Origin: an uncultured Propionivibrio sp.
GTDB lineage: Bacteria > Pseudomonadota > Gammaproteobacteria > Burkholderiales > Rhodocyclaceae
Direction of reading: 5' to 3'
Assembly: GCA_938040985.1 (NCBI GenBank)
Contig: CALHZD010000105.1
Coordinates: 1-18,296 of the forward strand
DNA: 18,296 nt
Shown here: one piece after another, positions 7,027-14,796 of the stretch
How the letters are laid out: every line of letters begins with the position of its first letter
How positions within the stretch are numbered: position 1 is the first letter of the stretch
Notes under the pieces: model-generated
The model's database searches: none
Told to the model about the DNA's origin: nothing
The model's input: only the letters and a program-made list of their open reading frames with translations
Position numbers and translations under genes: made by a program

Positions 7027-7852
7027 GACACGAATGGTGACCGCGCTTGCCTTGCTTGGTCTTTTCCTGTTTGCGCTGATCTGCCTGCCTCTTTTAGGCT
7101 GGGCGGTTTTTGCCAGTCTGATTGTTGCGCTGGCTGCCTGGGAATGGGGGGGGATATTGTTGTGGCCGCCCCCAAAACGTTTGCTTTTGGGGGGCGGTTT
7201 TTTTCTGGTATGCCTGCTGATTTTTTTCACGCAGCCACGGGCTTTCGGATTATTGATCGGCTTTGATAAAAGCGCCTGGCAGCTGGGGCGATGGTTCTAT
7301 ATTCCGGCGGCGATTTTCTGGATTATCGGTGCGCCACTCTGGATGCGGCAACGCTGGGCGCTGCCGCGTTCAGAAAAAGGCGCGCTGGTCGGTGCTCTTG
7401 TGCTACTGCCGGCCTGGTTGGCATTGATCCAGTTGCGCTATATCGGCTGGCTAACCTTGCTTGCCGCTATGGCGCTTGTCTGGCTGGCCGACAGCGCCGC
7501 TTATTTTGCCGGCCGTACTTTCGGGCGTAACAAGCTGGCGCCAGCGATCAGCCCGGGAAAAACCTGGGAAGGAGCGATTGGGGGCGGGCTGGCCGTCGTG
7601 ATCTATGGTGTGGCGCTCTCTGGATATCTGCCTGCGCGTATCGCCGGCAACCCGATTCTGCTCATTCTGCTATTGCTGGGTCTGACAGCGATCAGCATTA
7701 TCGGCGACCTGTTCGAGTCGATGCTCAAACGCCAGGCCGGTCTCAAGGACAGCAGCAATTTTTTACCGGGGCACGGCGGTATTCTTGACCGGATCGACAG
7801 CCTGACATCAACTTTGCCTGTCGTGGCATTGGTTTGGCTGCTGTTGGCCTGA
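7019..7852 (+). CDS. cdsA: Phosphatidate cytidylyltransferase (CDP-diglyceride synthase)
   Basis: Inner-membrane enzyme that makes CDP-diacylglycerol from phosphatidic acid and CTP, the common precursor of phosphatidylethanolamine, phosphatidylglycerol and cardiolipin. The product has 277 residues, mostly hydrophobic, with some seven or eight membrane segments. The family signature near the C terminus is intact: SMLKRQAGLKDSSNFLPG followed by HGGILDRIDSLTS. Earlier conserved pieces are AAWEWG (39-44), LVWLADSAAYFAGRTFGRNK and PGKTWEGAIGG. The start overlaps uppS by eight bases, with GGGGA just before it. Residues 49-63 (WPPPKRLLLGGGFFL) are encoded by a terminator-like hairpin and a T7 tract (see the separate entry). 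The frame is open across G8, G6 and T7 runs, so there is no sign of a frameshift. Confidence 0.96.
   Translation: MLKTRMVTALALLGLFLFALICLPLLGWAVFASLIVALAAWEWGGILLWPPPKRLLLGGGFFLVCLLIFFTQPRAFGLLIGFDKSAWQLGRWFYIPAAIFWIIGAPLWMRQRWALPRSEKGALVGALVLLPAWLALIQLRYIGWLTLLAAMALVWLADSAAYFAGRTFGRNKLAPAISPGKTWEGAIGGGLAVVIYGVALSGYLPARIAGNPILLILLLLGLTAISIIGDLFESMLKRQAGLKDSSNFLPGHGGILDRIDSLTSTLPVVALVWLLLA
7166..7204 (+). terminator. Intrinsic-terminator-like hairpin inside cdsA
   Basis: The 5' arm CCGCCCCCAAAA (7166-7177) pairs with TTTTGGGGGGCGG (7185-7197). All 12 pairs are Watson-Crick, with one bulged G (7194) and a seven-base loop. It is followed immediately by seven T (7198-7204). Two more G-U pairs could extend the base of the stem. 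The reverse orientation lacks a T tract, so if it acts it acts on the operon mRNA. It starts about 150 bases into cdsA. Translating ribosomes would normally suppress it, so it is more likely a translation-dependent attenuator or polarity site than a constitutive stop. Confidence 0.6.
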
Positions 7853-7864
7853 ATGGAATAGGTC

Positions 7865-9067
7865 GTGACGTACCGGCAACTCGTGCAGCTTACTATTCTC
7901 GGCTCGACAGGCTCCATTGGCCTGAATACCCTTGATGTTGTGCGTCGCCACCCTGAGCGTTACCGCATTGCTGCGCTTTGTGCGCATACACAGATCGATC
8001 GTCTGTTTGAGCAATGCCTGGAGTTTCATCCGGATTTTGCCGTAGTGCGTGATGATGAACTGGCCGCCGAATTGGCAACGCGCCTGGCTGCGGCAGGGTG
8101 TGCCGGCATTCGGGTTGAATATGGCGCAGAGGCGCTGACGCGCATGGCGAGCCTGAAAGAAGTCGATTCAGTCATGGTGGCTATTGTTGGCGCGGCCGGG
8201 CTGCCGCCCGCACTGGCCGCCGCGCAGGCCGGCAAGCGTGTGCTGCTGGCGAACAAGGAATCTCTGGTCATGGCTGGCGCGTTATTCATGCGTGCGGTGC
8301 GTGAGTCCGGTGCTGTTTTGCTTCCGGTTGATAGCGAACATAATGCAATTTTTCAATCTCTTCCGCGAGATTATTCAAGTAATTTATCAGCTCATGGCGT
8401 GGTGAGTCTTCTGCTGACAGCTTCGGGAGGGCCTTTCCGCTGTATGGATCAGGCGGCGCTTGCCCGCGTGACGCCGGAGCAGGCGTGCGCGCATCCCAAA
8501 TGGGCGATGGGTCGCAAGATTTCCGTAGATTCGGCCACCCTGATGAACAAGGGGCTGGAAGTCATCGAAGCCCATTGGCTGTTTAACATTCCGCCGGAAA
8601 AAATTGAAGTGGTCGTGCATCCGCAGAGCATCATTCATTCGCTGGTGCGCTACGTGGATGGCTCAGTGCTTGCCGAACTGGGTAATCCGGATATGCGTAC
8701 TCCGATTGCCCATGCACTGGCCTATCCGGAGCGAATCGATAGTGGCGTGGCGGCACTGGATCTGTTTTCGGTCGGTGCGCTGAGTTTCGAACGACCGGAT
8801 GCCGAGCGCTTTCCCTGCCTGGGGTTGGCCTATCGGGCGCTCAAGCTGGGCGGCAGCGGGCCAGCCATTTTGAATGCGGCCAATGAAGTGGCCGTGGCCG
8901 CCTTTCTTGATCGCAGAATTTCCTTTAATGCGATTCCCGCCATCATTGCTGCTGCGCTGGATACTTTGCCTGTCACAGCGGTCGATACGCTGGCTGACGC
9001 GCTGGCTGCCGATACGCAGGCGCGTTGCTTTGCGGAACAGGTGATTACTGAGCGTCGGTACGCATGA
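7865..9067 (+). CDS. dxr: 1-deoxy-D-xylulose 5-phosphate reductoisomerase
   Basis: Converts DXP to 2-C-methyl-D-erythritol 4-phosphate with NADPH, the committed step of the non-mevalonate isoprenoid pathway that supplies UppS. The product is 400 residues (E. coli 398). GSTGSIG at 13-19 binds NADPH. D156 and E158 in LLPVDSEHNAIFQ and E232 in LMNKGLEVIEAHW are the metal and catalytic acids. The active-site blocks LLTASGGPF, HPKWAMGRKISVDSAT and VHPQSIIHSLVRYVDGS are complete. The start is GTG at 7865; an in-frame GTG at 7883 would lose six residues but has no ribosome site. The gene starts 12 bases after cdsA and overlaps rseP by ATGA. Confidence 0.97.
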   Translation: MTYRQLVQLTILGSTGSIGLNTLDVVRRHPERYRIAALCAHTQIDRLFEQCLEFHPDFAVVRDDELAAELATRLAAAGCAGIRVEYGAEALTRMASLKEVDSVMVAIVGAAGLPPALAAAQAGKRVLLANKESLVMAGALFMRAVRESGAVLLPVDSEHNAIFQSLPRDYSSNLSAHGVVSLLLTASGGPFRCMDQAALARVTPEQACAHPKWAMGRKISVDSATLMNKGLEVIEAHWLFNIPPEKIEVVVHPQSIIHSLVRYVDGSVLAELGNPDMRTPIAHALAYPERIDSGVAALDLFSVGALSFERPDAERFPCLGLAYRALKLGGSGPAILNAANEVAVAAFLDRRISFNAIPAIIAAALDTLPVTAVDTLADALAADTQARCFAEQVITERRYA

Positions 9068-10431
9068 ACGATTTCTTATATTACGCGCTGGCCTTTCTGG
9101 TTTTGCTTGGTCTGTTGATCATCATCCACGAACTGGGCCATTACCTGGTTGCGCGTTGGGTCGGCGTCAAGGTATTGCGTTTCTCGATTGGCTTTGGCCC
9201 CCCCATTTTTGTCAGAAAAATTGGCGTAGATCAAACCGAATGGGCCATTGGTCAAATTCCGCTGGGCGGTTACGTCAAAATGCTCGATGAGAGTGAAGGT
9301 GAGGTGATGCCCGATGAGCTTCCGCGCAGTTTCAACCGGCAAGCTTTGTGGCGGCGGATAGCTATCGTTGTTGCCGGGCCGCTGGCGAATCTGCTGCTGG
9401 CGGTCGTGGTGTATTGGGGGAGCTTTTTATACGGCGTCGAAGAGTTGCGGCCGGTGCTTGGAACACCTGTGAATGCTTCGCCTGCAGCACATGCGGGAAT
9501 TGAGGACGGCGACCGGGTCGTCAAGATTGGCGATGATCCGGTACTGACTTGGCAGGAGATGCGTTGGAAGATACTGACGCTGGCAGCCGATGTTGATACG
9601 CTTTCGTTAGAGACGGTGAATATGCGTCATGAAAGCGCCATTCGGCAACTCGATATTTCCTCTATCCGCCGTCACGGCTGGGAGGCGGATGCGCTGGAAC
9701 AGCTGGGACTGCGTTATTTCCGGCCGCGTATTCCGCCGATCATTGGCCGTCTCAGCGAAGACGGGCGTGCCAGCGCAGCGGGTTTGCAGGCGGATGATGA
9801 GATCGTTGGAATTGATGATCGAGAGATCAATTCCTGGCACGATCTGGTCGATATCGTCCATGCGCATCCGGAGCAGCGTTTGCTGTTTACGGTGTTGCGT
9901 TCAGGGCATTTACTCGAAATTCCCGTGACGCCCGCTGCGTTTACCGATAAAAGCCAGGAGATCGGCCGTATTGGTGCGTACGTCAAGGAAATTCCGGATT
10001 TTCGTGATGCACTGCTTGTGACCGTGCGCTATGGCCCGTTGACCGCTTTGTCCAAGGCAGTTGCTGAAACATGGGACAAAGCGGTTTTCAGTCTGCGGAT
10101 TATTGGCAAGATGATCGTCGGTGAGGTGTCCTGGCAAAACATCAGCGGCCCCATTACGGTTGCCGACTACGCCGGGCAGTCCGCCAAACTCGGGCTTATG
10201 CCGTATTTAAAGTTTCTTGCGCTGATCAGCATCAGCCTGGCGGTGCTCAATCTCTTGCCGGTTCCCATGCTGGATGGGGGGCATTTGCTGTATTATCTGT
10301 TTGAGGCGGTTCGGGGTAAACCGCTTTCCGAGAACGCAATGGAATTGGGGCAGCGTCTTGGTCTGTCCATTCTTATTCTGCTGATGGCTTGTGCTTTTTA
10401 TAACGATATCAATCGATTGATTTCCGGATGA
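9064..10431 (+). CDS. rseP: Site-2 zinc metalloprotease RseP
   Basis: Inner-membrane intramembrane protease; in relatives it cuts anti-sigma factor RseA after DegS to release sigma-E when outer-membrane proteins misfold, and it removes remnant signal peptides. The product is 455 residues (E. coli 450). The first membrane segment carries the zinc motif HELGH (22-26), and a later one has LPVPMLDGGH with D404 as the third ligand. Between them are two PDZ-like domains, with GIEDGDRVVKIGDDPV in the first and GLQADDEIVGIDDREI in the second. It shares ATGA overlaps with dxr upstream and bamA downstream, indicating translational coupling. Its place next to bamA and skp fits envelope stress control. 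Confidence 0.97.
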   Translation: MNDFLYYALAFLVLLGLLIIIHELGHYLVARWVGVKVLRFSIGFGPPIFVRKIGVDQTEWAIGQIPLGGYVKMLDESEGEVMPDELPRSFNRQALWRRIAIVVAGPLANLLLAVVVYWGSFLYGVEELRPVLGTPVNASPAAHAGIEDGDRVVKIGDDPVLTWQEMRWKILTLAADVDTLSLETVNMRHESAIRQLDISSIRRHGWEADALEQLGLRYFRPRIPPIIGRLSEDGRASAAGLQADDEIVGIDDREINSWHDLVDIVHAHPEQRLLFTVLRSGHLLEIPVTPAAFTDKSQEIGRIGAYVKEIPDFRDALLVTVRYGPLTALSKAVAETWDKAVFSLRIIGKMIVGEVSWQNISGPITVADYAGQSAKLGLMPYLKFLALISISLAVLNLLPVPMLDGGHLLYYLFEAVRGKPLSENAMELGQRLGLSILILLMACAFYNDINRLISG

Positions 10432-12770
10432 ATATGACCAACAAGACTTTTCTTCCCGGATTGCTGGCGGCGTTCTGCACGACGAGCGCCTTGGCTTTCG
10501 AACCTTTCACCGTCAAGGATATCCGCGTCGAAGGTATTCAGCGCACGGAAGCCGGAACGGTCTTCAGCTATCTGCCGGTCAAGGTGGGTGAAACCATGAC
10601 CAATGAAAAAGCGGCGCAGGCGATCAAATCATTGTTTGCTACCGGCTTTTTTAAAGATGTGCGGATTGAGACCGACGGCAATATCGTCAATGTTATCGTC
10701 GAAGAGCGTCCGTCGATTGCACAGATCGATTTCGATGGCCTCAAGGAGTTCGACAAGGAACAAATTATCAAAGGACTGCGTGAAGTCGGTTTTGCCGTAT
10801 CCCGCTCGTTTGACCGCAGCGCCCTGGACAAGGCCGAGCAGGAACTGAAACGTCAATATCTGACGCGAGGAAAATATGCCGCGACGGTAACGACGACCGT
10901 CACACCACTGGAGCGCAACCGCGTTGCGATTAATTTTAAGATCGACGAAGGATCTTCCGCGAAAATCCGGCAGATCAACATTATTGGTGCCCATGCGTTC
11001 AGGGAAGCGACGCTGCTTGATGAATTCCAGTTGCAAACGCCAAACTGGATTAGCTGGTATACAAAGAACGATCAGTATTCTAAACAGAAGCTTTCCGCCG
11101 ATCTGGAATCTCTGCGTTCCTTTTATTTGAACCGCGGGTATCTGGAATTCAATATCGAATCGACCCAGGTTTCGATCAGTCCCGACAAGAAAGACGTATT
11201 TATTTCAATCTCGGTCAATGAGGGCGAGCGTTTTATCATTTCATCAGTCAAGCTGGCCGGTGATCTGACTTTGCCGGAGCAGGAATTGCGAGAGTCGGTC
11301 AAGATCAAACCTGGTGATATCTTCTCTCGGGAAAAACTCAATGAAACGACGCGTGCTATCAGTGACAAATTGTCTGCCAAAGGGTATGCGTTTGCCAACG
11401 TGAATGCCGCTCCGGAGGTTGACAAGGAAAAACGGCAAGTTGCTTTCACCATTTTTATCGATCCCGGCAAGCGGGTCTACGTGCGCAGGATCAATATCGC
11501 GGGCAATACAAAAAGCCGGGACGAAGTGGTCCGCCAAGAGATGCGGCAGATGGAAGGCGCTTGGTACGACGACGAAAAAGTTAAGCTGTCTAAACAGCGG
11601 GTCGACAAGACGGATTACTTCAGCGAAGTCAACGTTGAAACACAACCCGTGCCAGGAACGACCGATCAGGTTGACATCAACGTGGGCGTCACCGAGAAAG
11701 CGACCGGAAGCCTTTCAGCAGGCATTGGTTACTCACAGGCTGAAAAACTCATGCTGCAGGCCTCGGTTTCCCAGGCCAATATTTTTGGTAGCGGAAAATT
11801 TGCCTCCGTTCAGGTCAGTACGGGGAAACTCAACCGAAACATAGGATTCAGTTATACCAATCCGTATTTCACTGTTGACGGCATCAGCCAAGGCTTTGAT
11901 ATTTATCACAACCGTTTCAATCCTTCTTCGCTGGGCTACGCCTATGGCAGGGAATCCACCGGCGGCGGCCTGCGCTTTGGTATTCCCATCGGCGAAAAAG
12001 AGTCCATCAATTTCGGTGCAGCGCTGGACTACACAAAAATCAAGATCGACCATGATGATGCGAATACGCCCTTGTTATACAAACGTTACATCGATAAATT
12101 CTGCGGCGGCGCCGACTCTTGCGGGAAAACTTCCTTCCCCCTGTCGGCGGGCTGGGTCAGCGATACGAAGGACAGTGCGATTGACCCGACGCGCGGCGCC
12201 GTACAGCGGGTCGCTTACGAAGTAAGTCCGCTCGGCGATCTCAAATACCATAAGGTTACTTTGCAGCGCCGTCAGTATTTTCCGATTACGCGCAATGCCG
12301 TGTTGATGCTCAATGGGGAGGCCGCGTTTGCCAAGGGCTTTGGCAGTAGCTCTGAGCTACCGTTCTTCAAGAATTTTTATGCGGGCGGTCCGGATTCGGT
12401 GCGCGGCTATGATTATGGCAGTCTTGGGCCTTATGAAATCACGCCGTCCGGCGATATCGTACATCTGGGCGGCGTGCGCCGCTTCATTTTCAATGCTGAG
12501 CTGATGTTGCCGATGAGCAGTTTTGGTTTCGGCAAAGATAAATCCCTGAAGTTCGGTCCATTCTTTGATGCAGGCCAAGTTTATGGTGATAAAAAATCCA
12601 ATCGCGATCCTGGCGTCGTTGCCGAAGGTTCGATTCGCATGTCGGCGGGGCTTGCCGTGAGTTGGCTGTCGCCTTTGGGACCGCTGAAGTTCAGCATCGC
12701 TCAGCCGATCAATCGGCAGAGTAATGATAAAATCCAGCGTTTTCAATTCCAGATGGGACAAACTTTCTAA
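10428..12770 (+). CDS. bamA: Outer-membrane protein assembly factor BamA
   Basis: Central Omp85-family subunit of the BAM complex, which folds beta-barrel proteins into the outer membrane. The product is 780 residues (E. coli 810). A signal peptide (1-23, likely cut after SALA) precedes FEPFTVKDIRVEGIQRTE, the start of POTRA 1. Five POTRA repeats run to about residue 422, followed by a 16-strand barrel. The loop-6 motif VRGY is at 658-661, where E. coli has VRGF, and the chain ends FQFQMGQTF with the C-terminal phenylalanine signal. A cysteine pair in CGGADSC (559-565) sits in a predicted extracellular loop. The start overlaps the rseP stop by ATGA without a ribosome site, so translation is probably coupled; an ATG at 10434 is an alternative. 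Confidence 0.97.
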   Translation: MNMTNKTFLPGLLAAFCTTSALAFEPFTVKDIRVEGIQRTEAGTVFSYLPVKVGETMTNEKAAQAIKSLFATGFFKDVRIETDGNIVNVIVEERPSIAQIDFDGLKEFDKEQIIKGLREVGFAVSRSFDRSALDKAEQELKRQYLTRGKYAATVTTTVTPLERNRVAINFKIDEGSSAKIRQINIIGAHAFREATLLDEFQLQTPNWISWYTKNDQYSKQKLSADLESLRSFYLNRGYLEFNIESTQVSISPDKKDVFISISVNEGERFIISSVKLAGDLTLPEQELRESVKIKPGDIFSREKLNETTRAISDKLSAKGYAFANVNAAPEVDKEKRQVAFTIFIDPGKRVYVRRINIAGNTKSRDEVVRQEMRQMEGAWYDDEKVKLSKQRVDKTDYFSEVNVETQPVPGTTDQVDINVGVTEKATGSLSAGIGYSQAEKLMLQASVSQANIFGSGKFASVQVSTGKLNRNIGFSYTNPYFTVDGISQGFDIYHNRFNPSSLGYAYGRESTGGGLRFGIPIGEKESINFGAALDYTKIKIDHDDANTPLLYKRYIDKFCGGADSCGKTSFPLSAGWVSDTKDSAIDPTRGAVQRVAYEVSPLGDLKYHKVTLQRRQYFPITRNAVLMLNGEAAFAKGFGSSSELPFFKNFYAGGPDSVRGYDYGSLGPYEITPSGDIVHLGGVRRFIFNAELMLPMSSFGFGKDKSLKFGPFFDAGQVYGDKKSNRDPGVVAEGSIRMSAGLAVSWLSPLGPLKFSIAQPINRQSNDKIQRFQFQMGQTF

Positions 12771-12773
12771 CAT

Positions 12774-12788
12774 AAGGAGAAAAGCTTG
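12774..12788 (+). promoter_or_regulatory. Ribosome site and TTG start of skp
   Basis: AAGGAGA (12774-12780) lies five bases before TTG at 12786. The next in-frame ATG, codon 13, falls inside the signal peptide and would destroy it, so TTG is the start. Confidence 0.8.
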
Positions 12789-13295
12789 AAGATAAAATTT
12801 GCGACTTTTTTGATTGCGCTCATGACGGTTTTCCCGGTATCGCAGGTTGTGGCGGCGGATACGCTCAAAATCGGTTATGTCAATACACAGCGTATTTTCC
12901 GTGATGCACCTTCCGCCGTAAGAGCAGCCAAGAAAATTGAAGCGGAATTCTCTAAACGCGATCAGGATTTGCAGCGAATGGCCAAGCAACTCCAGTCGAT
13001 GCAGGAAAACCTCGAAACGAACGCGATGACGATGTCTGAATCGGATCGCCGGTCGAAGGAAAAAAGCCTGAACGATCTGTCGCGTGAATTCCAGCGCAAG
13101 CAACGCGAGTTCCGCGAAGATCTCAATTTGCGCCAGAACGAGGAAAATACGGCGATTATCGATAAGGCCAACCGGGCAATCAGGCAGATTGCGGAAAGCG
13201 AAAACTACGACCTGATTTTGCAAGACGTCGTCTGGGTGAGCCAACAGCTCGATATTACGGACAAGGTCATCAAAGCCTTGGCCGACGGTAAATAA
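12786..13295 (+). CDS. skp: Periplasmic chaperone Skp/OmpH
   Basis: Trimeric periplasmic chaperone that holds unfolded outer-membrane proteins on their way to the BAM complex. The product is 169 residues (E. coli 161). It has a signal peptide of about 23-24 residues, probably cut within VVAAD, followed by the family block LKIGYVNTQRIFRDAPSA. A long charged, heptad-like helical region (about residues 45-135) forms the tentacles, and the chain ends in the conserved ENYDLILQDVVWVSQQLDITDKVIKAL. It starts at TTG behind a strong ribosome site, 15 bases after bamA, its functional partner. Confidence 0.95.
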   Translation: MKIKFATFLIALMTVFPVSQVVAADTLKIGYVNTQRIFRDAPSAVRAAKKIEAEFSKRDQDLQRMAKQLQSMQENLETNAMTMSESDRRSKEKSLNDLSREFQRKQREFREDLNLRQNEENTAIIDKANRAIRQIAESENYDLILQDVVWVSQQLDITDKVIKALADGK

Positions 13296-13301
13296 TTTTT
13301 T

Positions 13302-13315
13302 GGGAGGTCGGCTTG
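13302..13315 (+). promoter_or_regulatory. Ribosome site and TTG start of lpxD
   Basis: GGGAGG (13302-13307) lies five bases before TTG at 13313. No ATG or GTG occurs in frame in the early part of lpxD, and the next ATG is at codon 244. TTG initiation is therefore required. Confidence 0.85.
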
Positions 13316-14332
13316 CGGCTTGAGCAGATTGTTGCACAGCTTGGCGGCCGTCTGATTGGCGATGGCAGTGTCGAGATTTTGCAAGTGGGCGCTTTGTCAT
13401 CAGCGGGGCGCGGGCAAATCTCTTTTTTGACCAATCCCAAATACCGTGCACAACTGAAGACCACTCACGCATCGGCAGTCATCGTTTCAGAGAAAAATGC
13501 GGGTGATACGGAGATCCCTCGTATCGTTCATGCGAATCCCTACGCCTACTACGCACGAGTCACCGCACTATTGAACCCGCCGCCGACGCGTGCCCAGCGA
13601 GTACACGAAACGGCTGTTGTTCTTAGTCCGTTACCCGCTTCAGTGACGATCGATGCGCATGTCGTTGTCGGGCGAGGCGTCTGTTTAGGTGAGCGTGTCG
13701 TGCTGTATCCGGGTTGCGTGATCGGTGATGATGTCTCCATCGGCGCAGATACAGTTGTTTATCCTAATGTTGTGATTTATCCGCGTTGCGTGATTGGTGC
13801 AAGAACGATCATTCATGCCGGCGCGGTGATCGGCAGCGATGGCTTCGGCTTTGCCAAGGAAGGCGAGCGCTGGGTCAAGATTCCGCAGATCGGCCGCGTC
13901 GTTATTGGCGATGACGTCGAAATCGGCGCCAATACTTCGATTGACCGTGGCGCGCTCGATGATACGGTCATTGGCAACGACGTCAAACTTGATAACCAGA
14001 TCCAGATTGCCCACAACGTCCGGATTGGCGACCATTCCGCAATGGCCGGTTGTGTCGGCGTGGCCGGCAGTACAACATTTGGCAAGCGGTGTACGGTCGG
14101 CGGCGCCGGGATGATTTCGGGGCATCTTGAAATTGGCGATGATGTTCATGTTTCAGGCGGGACATTGGTGGGCAAGAACCTGAAACAACCGGGACAATAC
14201 ACAGCGGTTTTCCCGCTCGAACCGCATATCGACTGGTTGCAGAATGCGGCACACCTCAAGCGTCTTGCAAAACTGGCGGCACGGGTCGAAGAGCTTGAGA
14301 AAAAACTTGAAGATATGAGTAAAACACAATGA
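13313..14332 (+). CDS. lpxD: UDP-3-O-(3-hydroxyacyl)glucosamine N-acyltransferase
   Basis: Third step of lipid A synthesis: transfers a second 3-hydroxyacyl chain from acyl carrier protein to the glucosamine amine. The product is 339 residues (E. coli 341). The N-terminal uridine-binding domain includes ISFLTNPKYRAQL (36-48). A left-handed beta-helix of hexapeptide repeats runs from about 110 to 290, with GSDGFGFA at 174-181. H234 in NQIQIAHNVRIG is the catalytic base (H239 in E. coli). A short charged C-terminal helix (LAARVEELEKKLEDM) follows. Translation starts at TTG, and the stop overlaps fabZ by ATGA. The order skp-lpxD-fabZ-lpxA-lpxB is standard. Confidence 0.97.
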   Translation: MRLEQIVAQLGGRLIGDGSVEILQVGALSSAGRGQISFLTNPKYRAQLKTTHASAVIVSEKNAGDTEIPRIVHANPYAYYARVTALLNPPPTRAQRVHETAVVLSPLPASVTIDAHVVVGRGVCLGERVVLYPGCVIGDDVSIGADTVVYPNVVIYPRCVIGARTIIHAGAVIGSDGFGFAKEGERWVKIPQIGRVVIGDDVEIGANTSIDRGALDDTVIGNDVKLDNQIQIAHNVRIGDHSAMAGCVGVAGSTTFGKRCTVGGAGMISGHLEIGDDVHVSGGTLVGKNLKQPGQYTAVFPLEPHIDWLQNAAHLKRLAKLAARVEELEKKLEDMSKTQ

Positions 14333-14775
14333 TTACAATGGATATTCAGGATATCGCCAGGCATCTCCCGCAGCGTTACCCATTCCTCCTAGTCGATCGT
14401 GTTGTCGAGATGGAGCTGGGTAAGTCGATCCATGCTTATAAAAACGTGACGATCAACGAGGCGTTTTTCGTCGGCCATTTCCCGCATTATCCGGTGATGC
14501 CTGGCGTACTGATCATGGAGGCGCTGGCACAGGCGGCGGGTGTTCTCTCTTTTAAGACGGCAGGAGAAATGCCGAGTGAGACCTCGCGTTTTCTCTTTGC
14601 CGGCATCGATAACGCACGTTTCAAGCGCCAGGTGGTTCCCGGTGACCAATTGCATCTGTATGTTGACATCACGCGCCGGATGCGCAGTATCTGGAAGTAC
14701 CATGCGGTCGCCAAAGTAGGCGATGAAATTGCCGCCGAAGCCGAGCTGATGTGCGCTAAGAGCGATACCGCCTGA
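14329..14775 (+). CDS. fabZ: 3-hydroxyacyl-ACP dehydratase FabZ
   Basis: Dehydrates 3-hydroxyacyl-ACP in fatty-acid elongation, competing with LpxA and LpxD for the same substrate, which explains its place between them. The product is 148 residues from ATG 14329, or 145 from ATG 14338. The hot-dog fold motif LPQRYPFLLVDRV is followed by FFVGHFPHYPVMPGVLIMEA with catalytic H50 and E64. Tail residues VAKVGDEIAAEAELMCA complete the fold. The upstream ATG forms an ATGA overlap with lpxD, while the family N terminus fits the second ATG (MDIQDI) slightly better. Neither has a strong ribosome site. Confidence 0.96.
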   Translation: MITMDIQDIARHLPQRYPFLLVDRVVEMELGKSIHAYKNVTINEAFFVGHFPHYPVMPGVLIMEALAQAAGVLSFKTAGEMPSETSRFLFAGIDNARFKRQVVPGDQLHLYVDITRRMRSIWKYHAVAKVGDEIAAEAELMCAKSDTA

Positions 14776-14796
14776 CGGAGAAAAGGAACACGCGCC

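Noticed and set aside
7146..7204. Possible frameshift in cdsA at the G8, G6 and T7 homopolymers
   Set aside because: The single frame stays open and matches the CdsA family on both sides, so no shift is needed.
13296..13301. T6 run between skp and lpxD as a terminator tail
   Set aside because: No stable hairpin precedes it.
9064..13313. Sigma-E promoter upstream of bamA or skp, as known in E. coli
   Set aside because: I looked for GGAACTT-like and TCTGA-like pairs at 15-17 base spacing and found none convincing.
12357..13472. 371-codon minus-strand open frame across bamA, skp and lpxD
   Set aside because: It is fully antisense to three well-supported genes and shows no family motif. Long antisense frames are common in GC-rich coding sequence.
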